Shown here one piece after another: positions 10,520 through 20,914 of a DNA stretch of 64,000 nucleotides. Location: assembly GCA_948474755.1 (NCBI GenBank), contig CAOLHI010000357.1, positions 434,001-498,000 on the forward strand, written 5' to 3'. The notes under the pieces were generated by a model. The model saw nothing but the letters and a program-made list of their open reading frames with translations. It searched no databases and was not told the DNA's origin. This DNA comes from Ctenosaura bakeri (lineage: Eukaryota > Chordata > Lepidosauria > Squamata > Iguanidae). Every line of letters begins with the position of its first letter. Position 1 is the stretch's first letter. The position numbers and the translations under genes are program-made.

Positions 10520-13500
10520 AGTTGTGATTAAGGTGAAACATTGTGGACAATATGACAATATGTAAGAATACCTATTCATCAACATTACAAGCCAGTCATG
10601 GCCCCGAGTTTGTCCTCTACCAAATTTTTAATCAGAATGTGGTAAAATGGTTGCACATAGGCTTTCTCATAAGGAAAAGAACAGTGTTTTCAGGCTTTAA
10701 GAAATAAAAATAATCACCCTATAATATTATACATCATGTGTGACATGTAAGCGAATGTAGATTTTTATATCCAATGATAATATGCAAGAGTCCATACATC
10801 CCACAAATTGGGAAGCCTTTGTTCCTAGATGGTACCAACTTTATTACAGAGTCTATAGGCAATTACAGGTTAAGTGCCCCTTATCTGGAAATCTGAAACC
10901 TTAAAACCTCCCAAAATCAAAACTTTTTGCTACCAGCCACCTGCTTCTACCTTCAAAGTGGCAGCAGCAGCTTTCCTCATTTGTCTCTGTGGAACATCAC
11001 AGCAGCCGGAAACAGACAGCTGGCAGCAAAAAGAGAGAGACTGAGGATGTGAGAAACAAACGAGGAGCTGCACCACAGCCAACACCTCAAAGGCAAAAGT
11101 AGGTGGCAGGCGACAAAAAGGGAAAGACTGAGGATCTCTGAAATGACAGGAGGTATGGATTCATGCTGAGCACTACACTTGGATTCCTGCCATTTCACAG
11201 ATCCTCAGAGTCTCTCTCCAGCCTCACATCTCATACACAACCCAAGTAGCAAACAAACGAGATGCAAAGCTATTCCAAAAAGGTACTATATTCCAAAAAA
11301 CAAAAACAAACAAACAAAACACTTCTAGTCCCAAACACGCATGTAAGGGAGGCTCAACCTGTACCAGTGTAAGGTGAGAGATGAACTGGACAAACAAACA
11401 AATACGATGAGCAGAGATGTGGCTGCCCTTATACCTAAACCGGTTGCCATCTCCTCCTTTCTCTGCCCCAAGGCCCAGAAACTGACCTTGAAGAAGGGAA
11501 GAAAGCAGTTGATGCAGTGATAAGGAGGGAGCAAATGAGTGTCATTTCTAGCAGGAGTTGGCTTTAGGGCTACAAGTCCCAGATTCCACAGCAAGCAAAG
11601 ATGATTCACTAGGTCCTGGAAGTACCTGCCAGTACACTCCAGCCCTCTTCTGCCCCAAGGAAAATTTTTGGGCCTTGAAGCTAAGAAATTAAAACCAGAG
11701 GTGGCGGCCAAAACTGTGAACATCCCTGAGCTTTTGGAAGTCTTCAGCTGAGATTCACAAAGGCTTGACCTCTTTTTATGATGAACAGTGAAATACTGGG
11801 GCATCTCTAGGGGGCTCTATAATCTTCTAGCCCACAGACCACTGTCTGGAGAATGGAGAAGGTGGCTGAGCCTGCAGACGTTAGCTGACTTGTGACCCAA
11901 AGAACTCAAGGAAGGATTCATGATCCAAGTGTGATGCTATAGTCTCATGACCTTCAATGCTTTCTTTCTGTTAACAGTGGAAATTTTCATTTATTATTAT
12001 CTCAGAATAAAACCAAGGCATGTGGTTGTTTATGAATGCTCTCTGTATTAGACTTTCTTCCTTGAATACTCTGTTGACTGCTCTGTTTCCCCTGCCCCCA
12101 TTTCTGGCATCCATTAATACTGACAACAGCAACTCTAAGCACTCTTGGTGCAAGCATACACAAAGCAAAGAGACAAACAGAACCAGGAGCCTCCCTAGAC
12201 AAATGGATTTTTCCAATAAGAGTCACTTGGTTTTGCCAAGCTTGGGCCCACCGCCAAAAGTCTAGTGCTCTCTCACATTGCACACTCACTTACTCATGCT
12301 CTCTCAGTCTCTACAAACAGATGATACTTTCTGTGTCCATGAATTAATAGTAGTTCTTGTGTGGAACCAAAACCATGGGGGAATTTCCCACCTAACAGCA
12401 TGCACAAGAGTACAACAGAAGTCTCTCAAACTTGCTACTGCCATGAAAGGATCTGAATGCCAAGAAAACTTCCAGAAAATCCACAGGACACCTAAACAGG
12501 ATTACTATCAACATTATTTTGGTACAATGTTTCTGATGGTGTAATCAGAAAAAGGAAATATCCGATAAGATGGTTATTTTTAGTATCACTGAATAGTTAT
12601 TAGAACTTTTTAAAACTCTGATATAACCTTTCAGTGAAAATGCAACAGTTGATGGGTCTTGTAAAAGTGTGGTGGATGTGTTTGGTCTTGAGAAAATGGT
12701 TCATAAGGTATCCTTTAACCCATTCACAGCCCCAATGGTGCTTGCACACCAGAAAACCATGCAGAATCTATAACTGTTTTCCTTGTAGCCCTGTTAAGGT
12801 ATCAACAGGCAAATATCCATCAGCACCATGTGGCTCATGAGATACACATGCAGTCAGACCTTATTATACTTATCCTCCGAGATCAAAGCATATTCACATA
12901 AATGGGGTGCAGCCTTCCGTGGAGGGCGGCCAGGGGGCCTGTCATGGATCTGCAGGAAGAAACTTCTTGAAAAGTGTGGGTGATGATGCGATTGTTCTGC
13001 TGTGGCTGGAGGAACACTCCACATGACTGATGATTAGAAATGAAGTGAGGCAAGAGGGAAAGGCAGCTGGAAAAGCAAAGCAGCTATAGGAGCAAAAAGC
13101 AGACCCAGTGTAGCAGGGTCAAGCCTCCATCCAAAGAGAGCATTTAATCCTTTACAATCTTTAATTAAGGCTCCACTGACTTGGCTGTAAAGCTCCCTCC
13201 CTCCCCATGAAAGGTCTGCTAATGGAACTGGGGGAAGGGGAAATTTTCTTGTACTTTCATCAGAGCTAAGAAAATAATTTAAAAGGAAACATATGGGTCT
13301 TTTATCCATACATGCATGTTTAACAATCACCCTTCCACCTGTGTCCCTCTGGAAAAGGCTCCTTGCTTTCAGATTTCTACTATATGTTGGCACCCTCCTT
13401 TGAACCCAGAGAGCAAATGCCAGTACCCTTGATTCCAAATTACATCTTGAAATGTCCTTTGGGGTGACCTTCCAGAAGGTATGACCCAAAAGTTCATAGC

Positions 13501-13874
13501 AACTAAAGCCATACCCTTCAAGAAAAAAAAAATCCACACCAGTTAAGTCCTTACATCACACATTCATGCAAACACAGACATACACAATAAAAAAAAGTCC
13601 ACCAATATCAGCAGGAAGCAAGGAAGGGTTTATTCTCCAATTGCATCACAGACCATCAAATGAATATATAATACAGTTAAGAGGTGCAAGAAGAAAGAGA
13701 AATGTTGGCACATTTACAAGCATGCCATCCACTGAAAGCACAGCCTGGGTACCATGAGGGTAGGAAGGGAGGGAGATCAAAAACAAACTCCACAATAATT
13801 AATGATGGCTGTCAATTACTCTCCTCCAGCCCACAGTTCTTAAGTTCCTTAGAGATCCAGATAGATAATATATA
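10520..13874. other. Long unannotated stretch
   Basis: Two open frames stand out by length on the minus strand (11804-11325 and 13537-13034) but show no domain, composition or splice support. CAGGTTAAGTGCCCCTTATC at 10866 followed by AAATCTGAAACC-type sequence resembles the edge of an old DNA transposon that could reach to about 11310; I could not confirm it. No RNA gene or microsatellite of note. Confidence 0.35.
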
Positions 13875-14043
13875 GGCCATTTCCGCACTAGGCTGTTAGA
13901 GAGCTATGATTCCACTTTCAACATCCTATGGAATCCTGGGGTTTGCAATCCAGCTGGCCCCTCCCGAAACTGCAAATCCCAGGATTCCATAGGATGTTGA
14001 AAGTGGAATCATAGTGCTCTAACAGCCTAGTGCGGAAATGGCC
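13875..14043. mobile_element. Palindromic MITE, family P, copy C
   Basis: One of the best-preserved copies. GGCCATTTCCGCACTAGGCT at the left is exactly complementary to the right end AGCCTAGTGCGGAAATGGCC, apart from a one-base offset. The arms pair almost throughout, with a loop of roughly 20 bases around TCCAGCTGGCCCC. The 3-bp flanks ATA (13872-13874) and ATA (14044-14046) match exactly. It lies about 1 kb inside the presumed first intron of the minus-strand gene. Confidence 0.95.
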
Positions 14044-15070
14044 ATACTGTAGGCAGCTGCTCTAAAATGGCTAATACCTAAGCCTTTGGCTCCATCACTA
14101 GACCCAATCTACCCATCAGCTGAAAAGGCGTGTTTAGAAGCCAGCATCTCACCCAGCCTACTGAACACACACACACAGCCACTTAGTCACTCCTTCGCTT
14201 TTATGCCTGGAAGTGCGGTGATTGGGGGGAGTCCACTGGTGTTTGGAAGAAAGTGAAATGATAAAAGAGTTGAGGATCTGGAAGCGGGTGGGGCAATGTA
14301 CGGGGTGGGTCACGAGCAACGTAGCCCGCTCTTAGATTTCTCAAAAGTGATCCCGAAAGATCGTCTGGTTTCTAAGGAGAAGGCAGAAAGAGGTTTCTAG
14401 GATGACCCACCAGCCACTCAACCAAAGAACACGCGCAAAGGCAAACACACAGAGACTCACACATACACACAGAGAGAGAGAGAGAAGGGACCAGCAAGAG
14501 GAGGAGAAGACCACAAGAAAAACATCAGTCTGCTTCGCCTTGAGCAACTGATTGACAGCCAACAGTTTGCCCCCTCCTCCATTTCAGATCCGTGCAGACA
14601 AACCACATCGCAACACACACAAAAGCATCCTCCGTTTGCTTGGAGACGGCGCCTTCTGCTCCGAAAGTGTCTGCCTCTCCGTCTTGCCGGGGGAGGGGGT
14701 GCGTGTCAGAGAAAAGACTGAATATTTTGTGCGTGTGTGTGGGGTGTGTGTGTGTGTTTTTACAATCACCACCAAAAGGACACAATGCAGGGCGAGACAC
14801 AGAAGGAGGACCCAGGATGTGGGGATCCCCCATTAAGGACCCCATCCATCTTCTTGGGCTCCCGCCCACGCGCCGCTTCCTCCCCCCCCAAAAAAAGCAA
14901 ACACAAAGGGAATCTCAACATCACACGCGCCGCAACGCGAGCCATCCTCAGCTACACAAAACACCCCCCGCCGCCGCTCGCCTCCGGGTCTCGCCAGGGC
15001 GCTGGCAGCCCGGTCTGCGCCTCTCTCCCGCCGCCCTCCCCGCCGCTCTCCCTCTCCGCCTCCCCTTTAC

Positions 15071-15143
15071 CTGTGCGGAAAAAGGCATCCACCTCCGAGT
15101 CGGGAACGGCCCCTTCCTCCGCCGCCCCCTCGGCGGGGTTCAT
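15071..15143 (-). CDS. First coding exon of an unidentified gene
   Basis: Reading on the minus strand, the ATG at 15143 sits in GCCATGA, with G at -3, and is preceded in frame by a TGA stop 27 bases upstream. Translation starts MNPAEGAAEEG, passes through VPDS and ends EVDAFFRT, 24 codons plus one base. The frame then meets CACAG|GTAAAGG, a near-consensus splice donor (GT at 15070-15069). The short acidic N-terminus looks disordered. The rest of the gene would lie at lower coordinates, beyond or within the 15 kb to the left; I found no second exon there. I do not recognise the protein and give no name. The start and donor are seen directly; that they form a real exon is inference from the CpG island setting. 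Confidence 0.7.
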
Positions 15144-15177
15144 GGCTGGTGGGCTCGGGGCGAAGGAGGCTCACGAG

Positions 15178-15200
15178 CAGCAGCAGCAGCGGCGGCGGCC
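15178..15200. repeat. CAG/CGG triplet run in 5' leader
   Basis: GAGCAGCAGCAGCAGCGGCGG lies just upstream of the minus-strand start codon and would be 5' untranslated sequence of that gene. Confidence 0.6.
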
Positions 15201-15414
15201 GGGTAATATCCAGTGAGCTGGGGAGGAGGAAGAGCCGAGAGAGGCGAGGGAGGGCGAGGGAGAGAAGGAGACACACGCGCCACAGGGAGGGGGAGGGAGG
15301 GAGGGAGGACAGTGGGTGGGTGGGTGGGTAGGAGGAGAAAGAGGGAGGGCGGAGGAGCCTTCAGCAGCCAGCCTTGGCGCTCCCCATCCCTGCCAGGGTG
15401 CCGGCTGAGGTCCT

Positions 15415-15440
15415 CCGCCGCCGCCGCCGCCGCCGCCGCC
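15415..15440. repeat. (CCG)n trinucleotide run
   Basis: About eight to nine uninterrupted CCG units on the + strand, read as CGG on the minus strand. It lies about 270 bp upstream of the minus-strand ATG and so probably in the 5' leader or core promoter. Confidence 0.85.
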
Positions 15441-16496
15441 AGCCCTGTGGGGTAGGAGTCGGGGGTCTCCTCCTCTTCCCCAAAGGCGTGGACACACATC
15501 CACCCAGAGCGCGAGAAGGAGGGCGAGCGAGCGCGCGAGCAACCCGCAGCCTTGGCTCGCGCCGTGCCCACCCCTTCCTCTTCGCCCTCTCTCGCTTTCT
15601 CTCTCTATTGTTCAGAGCCCGCTTTCTCTTCGTGCCGTCTCACGCCCCTTCTTCGGATTGCGCCGGCGGACCCCCAACACACACACACAGCCCGTCACTT
15701 GTTTATTTCACATGTGATCCTCTCCCTGTCCCCGCCCCCGTCTCACACCCGCCGTCACCCCGAACTCAAAGCCCACCCACCCCCAGACGCCTCCGAGGCG
15801 GGCAAACACAGAGGTGACAGCTCCATGGCCGGAGCCCGAGGGCCACCCGGGCCATTACTGGGGGGGGGGTCTCCCCGCTGTCACCTGCAGCAGCAGCCCC
15901 CGCTCCACCCCCTTTTAATTCTTTCATTGTTCCGATTAAGAGCTTCGGCAGGACTTCCTGGAAGGCGGGGGAGGCTGGGAGGCGCGTCGGGCGGGGGGCG
16001 GGTGTGTGTGTGAGGCGAGTCTCGGTGCGCGGCCGGAGACGGGAAGCGCCCTGCGCTCAGACCCAAGAGAGGGGCTTCCCATCTGGCCGGCGGCCGGAGC
16101 TCTCAGGCCACCTTCCCCGGGAGAAGGGGACCAAGCCCGTCTCTCTCCCTCCCTCCCTCCCTCCCTCCCAGCTTCTTCCCCACCTTCCTCCTCCTCCTCC
16201 AGCCGTCCCCTCCCGCCCGCCTTGTGGCCCTCAGACCATTCACCTCCGCGCGCCCTCTCTCCTTCCAGAAAGAACAATTAAAAAATCGTGCCCGGGTCCC
16301 TTGGCGGGAGAATGAAATGCCAGCAAGAAGCACGGCGGGGGGCGGGGCAGTGGGTGAGAGGGATGGGGGGCGTTCAGGTGCGTGAGGGGATTCAGTGGGG
16401 GGAGCCACGGGAAAGGGACTGGCTCCTGTTGAATTCCACGGTGCGAGGGGAGGGGAGGGGAACGGGGGGAGGAGGAGGAGGGAGCGCGGCTCCGCA

Positions 16497-16503
16497 GACG
16501 TCA
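16497..16503. promoter_or_regulatory. CRE-like site GACGTCA
   Basis: The sequence AGACGTCACTT contains a 7-of-8 match to the palindromic cAMP response element. It sits at the distal edge of the CpG island. Function is inferred from the motif only. Confidence 0.35.
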
Positions 16504-16510
16504 CTTGGGT

Positions 16511-18057
16511 AATTGTTGCAGACTGTGGTATCAGTTGGTTTCCGAACAGTAATTAGGGGGCTTGACAGTTTCCAGAATAGGACTGGAAGTTCCATTTTTG
16601 AAGATGCCCAAAAAACCTTTTGTGTGAGAGGAGGAGAAGGCGGAAACAGAAGGGAGGGAGAAAATACAGGTTTCCAACTATTGATTTTTCTCTCACCCCC
16701 TGAAGGCAGGCTACCTCCAAGATAATGAAAGGGCTTTGCATCTCAGAATCTACAGAAAGAGCTGCTTCTGGTGTTTCTCCTCAGCCATGGCTTGTGCCAC
16801 TTTCTGTTTATTTAAAATCTTTTTATGCTGCCAGATTTTGGGGGAGATGTGCAAGAAACAATAGCGTAACAAGAAGCTGCATATAAAAGCGCGGCACTGA
16901 GATATTTATAAGGATAGCCAAGCATTTTAAGGCTGGTAGAATGGGTGTCAGGTGTACCTTCCCAAAAAAGCAGGCATCTCAAAGCCAGGGCTCCAACCAA
17001 AAGGGTAACTACTGGTGGGGGAAAGGGTAAAGACATTGCTCCCAAATAAAAATTCCACCCCCCCCATGAAATTTACTTTCATTCCTCAAATTTCTAGCAT
17101 TGCAGAGAAATGAGACACTGAAAATAATTCAACTTAGAACTCCTTATATTTGTCGGTTCACATTCCTGTGGTACCTTTGCCTGCCCCTTCTCTTTGGATG
17201 CCTAAATCATAATTATAAATGCTCAACTGAACTTTTTAGATACTGACCTCATTTTGACCCACCCATCCTCCAACAGCTACACCCCAGTTTCAACCTGATA
17301 AGGAAGGCACTTGGAGGATGGCCTCAGCAGAAGATCTTAAGACACATTTTTTCCCCTACATTCTTCACTCCCACTCTAGATAATTAAGTGGGTTCCTTTC
17401 CTCCTAAAAGCTTTCAAGATGATGCCTTTAGCTTTCAGGAAGATCAGCAGGGGCTTAAAGGTTGCAGCTCAACAAGGCCAGACATCTATGTAAGCCCTTC
17501 ATTACAAAGAAGCACAGATGCATATAGAGTACTTAGAATTACTTGTTTGTTCAATTTATACTCCAGCCTTCCTTGTAAAAGCACATTAGAGAGAGAGAGA
17601 GTTAAAAGAAAAATACAGAGCGAGAGAGAGTTAAAATCACAAACTGACAAATGTCTGAAACTGTGAATTACAAATATCTACTGAAATATAACAGAAGCAA
17701 TTATTGAATGGTATATGCCCTAAATTTGTGTGCATGTGCGTGACTGTTCTGTATATTTGAATCTGAAACTTTTGGGATATCCTCTAAGGTTGTTCAGCTG
17801 AAATGTCACTTGTTCATGCTCACCCTCACACCCTTTCTTTCCGCCAATTAACACTGAGAAGGTACTTCTTTGTGGAGTATGGATCTCAGTACTTGGCTAT
17901 TTTTGCTTATGTTATTCTGTAAAGTTCAAGGAATGTAGGAGATGCTTAATAAACCATTTGTTATATTAACTAGCAGTATAAAGGACTTATACAAGACATT
18001 CCTTGATAAATACTGCACCCTAGGTGTAAGTTCATGATATATAAGTTTTGGGGGTTA
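16511..18057. other. Unannotated flank of the CpG island
   Basis: Contains a GAGAGA run near 17590-17600 and short frames without support. No repeat family or RNA gene recognised. Confidence 0.4.
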
Positions 18058-18176
18058 TTGAATCATTGAGATGGAAGGGACCACACATGCCCTCTACTCC
18101 AATCTCCTACCATGCAGGATTACACAGCTGAAGGACACCTGAAAGGTGGTGGCTTTCCAACCTCTGTTTAAAGAGA
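18058..18176 (-). repeat. CR1 LINE 3' end fragment
   Basis: On the + strand GAATCATTGAGATGGAAGGG, CCAATCTCCTACCATGCAGG and GGCTTTCCAACCTCTGTTTA match the reversed CR1 3' end. The left boundary is the ATTCTATGA-type terminus, much decayed. Confidence 0.65.
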
Positions 18177-18655
18177 TGTACAATTACAGAACACATAGAG
18201 GAAACTATAATACAAGGGATGTTACTATTTTCTCTGTTCCTTATTTTGGCATACATTACCTTCCTGCTATATGTGAAGAATCGTTTCTTCCAGTCTCTGT
18301 AATGATCCTGGCCTACTCAATAAGGCAAGTTCCATTTTACAGTGCCCCCATGCCCTCCAAATATTCAGCATATAAGGTTGTACTCTACATTCTATGGCAA
18401 CTTTGGCAAGTGAATACACCATTATAGAATTTATTCCCCCAGAAGCCCAGCCCAATATTTACAGATTTTGTATTACATTTTCAACAAGATAGGGTTATTT
18501 ATGGAAACCTTGTAAAAATACTTTTGTATATGGTTTCCCTCTGCTGTTTGATGAAAGCTTTCATACTGCCATTTTAAGCATTCCACAATACAAATCACCT
18601 TTGGTTGATTCTCTTGATTTGGCACTACAGCTGTATAGCACTGACATTGGTCTTG

Positions 18656-18833
18656 GGCCATTTCCGCACTAGCCTGTTATAGCACGATGATTCCACTTTC
18701 AACATCTTCTGGAATCCTGGGGTTTGCAGTTTAGGGGGGCCGGTCAGCCCCTCCCGAAACTGCAAACCCCAGGATTCTAGAGGATGTTGAAAGTGGAATC
18801 ATCACGCTATAACAGGCTAGTGCAGAAATGGCC
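18656..18833. mobile_element. Palindromic MITE, family P, copy D
   Basis: GGCCATTTCCGCACTAGCCT at left is mirrored by AGGCTAGTGCAGAAATGGCC at right. The arms carry CCACTTTCAACATCTTCTGG and its inverse, with a loop near GGGGGGCCGGTCAGCCCC. The flanking trinucleotides are TTG (18653-18655) and TTG (18834-18836), an exact 3-bp duplication. Confidence 0.95.
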
Positions 18834-18836
18834 TTG

Positions 18837-19897
18837 GTTACATCTGAAGTACCTTAGGCTAGCTATGGACTGCAAGCATAGGAAAGTCTGACCCTGAGCA
18901 CAAGCCCTCACGTGAAACTTCATAGCATTCCCTATAGGGCATAGTTAATAGTCCTGACTTTGAGTTGAGGATCTGCATACATTCATTTTTTAAAAAAAGA
19001 AAAAAAAAGTCCTGCTACTCTTTTCCTTCATTCTCTCTGTTAGATGTGTGCTAGCGATTAGAACCAAGTCTCTGCATCTAAATGAATCTCCAGTCTTTTC
19101 CAAACCCATCTGAAGGCTCATCATGCTTCCAGACAGAAGATGCCAACTGCTAACACTGAAAAGGTATTGTACAGCTATTCCATCTTTTTCTTAATTAATG
19201 GATGTTTTTCTGGTGAGAAAAAAAAAGGTGGAAGAGGAAGTGTGAAAACACAGGAGGGCTGCAAATTGAAGATAATGACAATGTCTGGACCTCCTATAAA
19301 ATTCTGTGAATAAGGCAGCACAATTGCACAGTAAATGCCTTGTTGTGAAGCATCACTAATCAGTCTGTGAAGACCAGCCAGAGTTCTTTTTATTCTTTCC
19401 AAGGTTTTCTGTACTTAGCTTACCTTCCCAAGGCCCTTGGTGAGTTAACCAATTTCCAAAGTGTGATTTAAATAATCACAGCTGGGAAATAAATGTCATC
19501 TCAAGCCATTAACTGATTGGAATGAACACATCATATGATGCAATGTGGTGCTTTTGAGTGATAAAACTGTTGCTGTTTGTCAGCACTTTTATTAGAAGGA
19601 ATGCATCATCCCTGGCAAAACTGGTTTGTCCTTGTGCAAAAAAAAAGAATAGATTTGACCATTACCACCACCCAAGAAAACAAGACATTTCCACTCTAAC
19701 TTCACAGTAAGCACTGCATCCCCATCTCCAGAAAGAACTAAAAGAGAGAGAAAAGGACTCCCATGTAGGGAGAGTAAAAGGCACTGTCCACCACCTAGTG
19801 GGATAGATCAGCAGGAAAAGATACAACAATTATGCACTTTGTGATTTAAAAAACACAAAATCTGACATATAATGTACTTACTACATATTAAACAGAT
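18837..19897. other. Unannotated stretch
   Basis: Short A-rich tracts near 18990-19010 and 19217; no supported gene, RNA or repeat family. Confidence 0.4.
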
Positions 19898-20068
19898 CTT
19901 CCACTGGGTTAGCTCCTTTCTTTCTGTCTGACCCTTTCTCTGCACTTGCTTCTTCACCTTCACTGTCTCTCTTGTCTCACTTTTACTCTCTCTCCTTCCA
20001 CATCTACTTTTTCCTCCTCAAGTACCCCATCTTTGTTCTCCCTATATGGACCACTCATAGCTATGATG
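19898..20068 (+). repeat. 170-bp direct repeat, unit 1
   Basis: The pyrimidine-rich block from CTTCCACTGGGTTAGCTCC to CATAGCTATGATG recurs at 20743-20914 in the same orientation. By eye there are about six substitutions and one 2-bp indel, so about 96% identity. The flanking sequences of the two units are unrelated. It has no LTR-like TG...CA ends. Confidence 0.85.
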
Positions 20069-20742
20069 AGGATTAGGTCATAATTCTTTTGGTTTCTTGT
20101 GATGAGGTCTGGTCTCCTATCATTTTTCTATGCTTAAGAAAGCACTATGAGGATCTGTGGTCCAGTTATGTCTTTGTTGGTTGTTTTATTTATTATCTAG
20201 GTGCTCTCTTACAGATCAAGCAGACCTGTTCTCTTCACAGAATCAGACCCTTATCAGTCCTCCAAGACAGTATCACAGATAAATTAACTTTAGTCTTCAG
20301 CTGAGATACACTTGCCCTAACCAAAATAAGTATGAAGGTACAGCTTTGGCTATAGGCTTAGTCTGTTTTCTGCCAATTCCCACTCATTTTTCTCAAGCCT
20401 TCTTCTTTTCTCTTCCAACCTCACCCTCAAAGGACAGGACAGCTGCCTGTTCACCCACAAAGAATGCAACCACCATCAGATCTTGGGATTTCCAAGTGAG
20501 ATGGAACAAGCCTAGGTGGGTAGGTAGCTGGAGAGTTGAAAATTCCATCCCCCTATTCTGGGACTTTCCCCTCCAACAAAGTCACTTCTTTTGCTGTGGA
20601 ATTCTCTTCTTCTTTGCTGCTAGATTATTCCCCTTTCACCCTCTCCACAACACCAGAGTGGTCTCCTCTCTTCCATTTTTCCTGCTATGGAGGCTTTCCC
20701 TCACACCAAGCAATTCCAAGTGCTCTCTCCTCACACCCTTCA
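20069..20742. other. Sequence between the two direct repeats
   Basis: A plus-strand open frame of 214 codons spans 20346-20990 and includes the second repeat unit. Its composition is rich in S, F, L and P, as expected from pyrimidine-rich DNA, and no domain is recognisable. I treat it as non-coding. Nothing else is identified. Confidence 0.4.
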
Positions 20743-20914
20743 CTTCCACTGGGTTAGCTCCTTTTTTTCTGTCTGGCCCTTTCTCTGCACTTGCTTCTTC
20801 ACCTTCACTGTCTCTCTTGTCTCACTTTTACAATCTCTCCTTCCACACCTACTTTTTCCTCCTCAAGTACCCCATCTTTGTTCTCCCTATATGGACCACT
20901 CTCATAGCTGTGAT
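20743..20914 (+). repeat. 170-bp direct repeat, unit 2
   Basis: The second unit of the pair begun at 19898, starting about 845 bp downstream of the first. The high identity implies a recent duplication, or two copies of an unknown young repeat. Confidence 0.85.

Larger units (their letters stand above)
14820..16510. promoter_or_regulatory. CpG island promoter region
   Basis: This is the only long GC-rich, CpG-dense interval in the window. It contains GC-box-like GGGGGCGGGGCAG near 16340, several CGCGC clusters near 15530, purine and pyrimidine tracts (CCCT repeat at 16147-16169, GGGT repeat near 15312-15331) and a CRE-like GACGTCA at 16497-16503. No canonical TATA box is placed convincingly. 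It encloses the minus-strand first coding exon. Such islands are often bidirectional; I could not find a convincing plus-strand first exon. Confidence 0.85.

Noticed and set aside
11325..11804. 159-codon minus-strand frame
   Set aside because: Same reasons: no family resemblance and no splice context.
13034..13537. 167-codon minus-strand frame in the presumed intron
   Set aside because: No recognisable domain, no good acceptor/donor pair and no conservation evidence; likely chance.
14592..15571. Several long overlapping frames on both strands across the CpG island (up to 204 codons)
   Set aside because: GC-rich DNA has few stops, and these frames are Pro/Arg/Ser/Gly-rich and mutually overlapping. 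Only the short minus-strand frame with a donor at 15071 has independent support.
15824..16013. Plus-strand ATG in the CpG island as a divergent first exon
   Set aside because: The frame runs through a G run and CAG-rich sequence with no convincing donor, and the start lacks other support.
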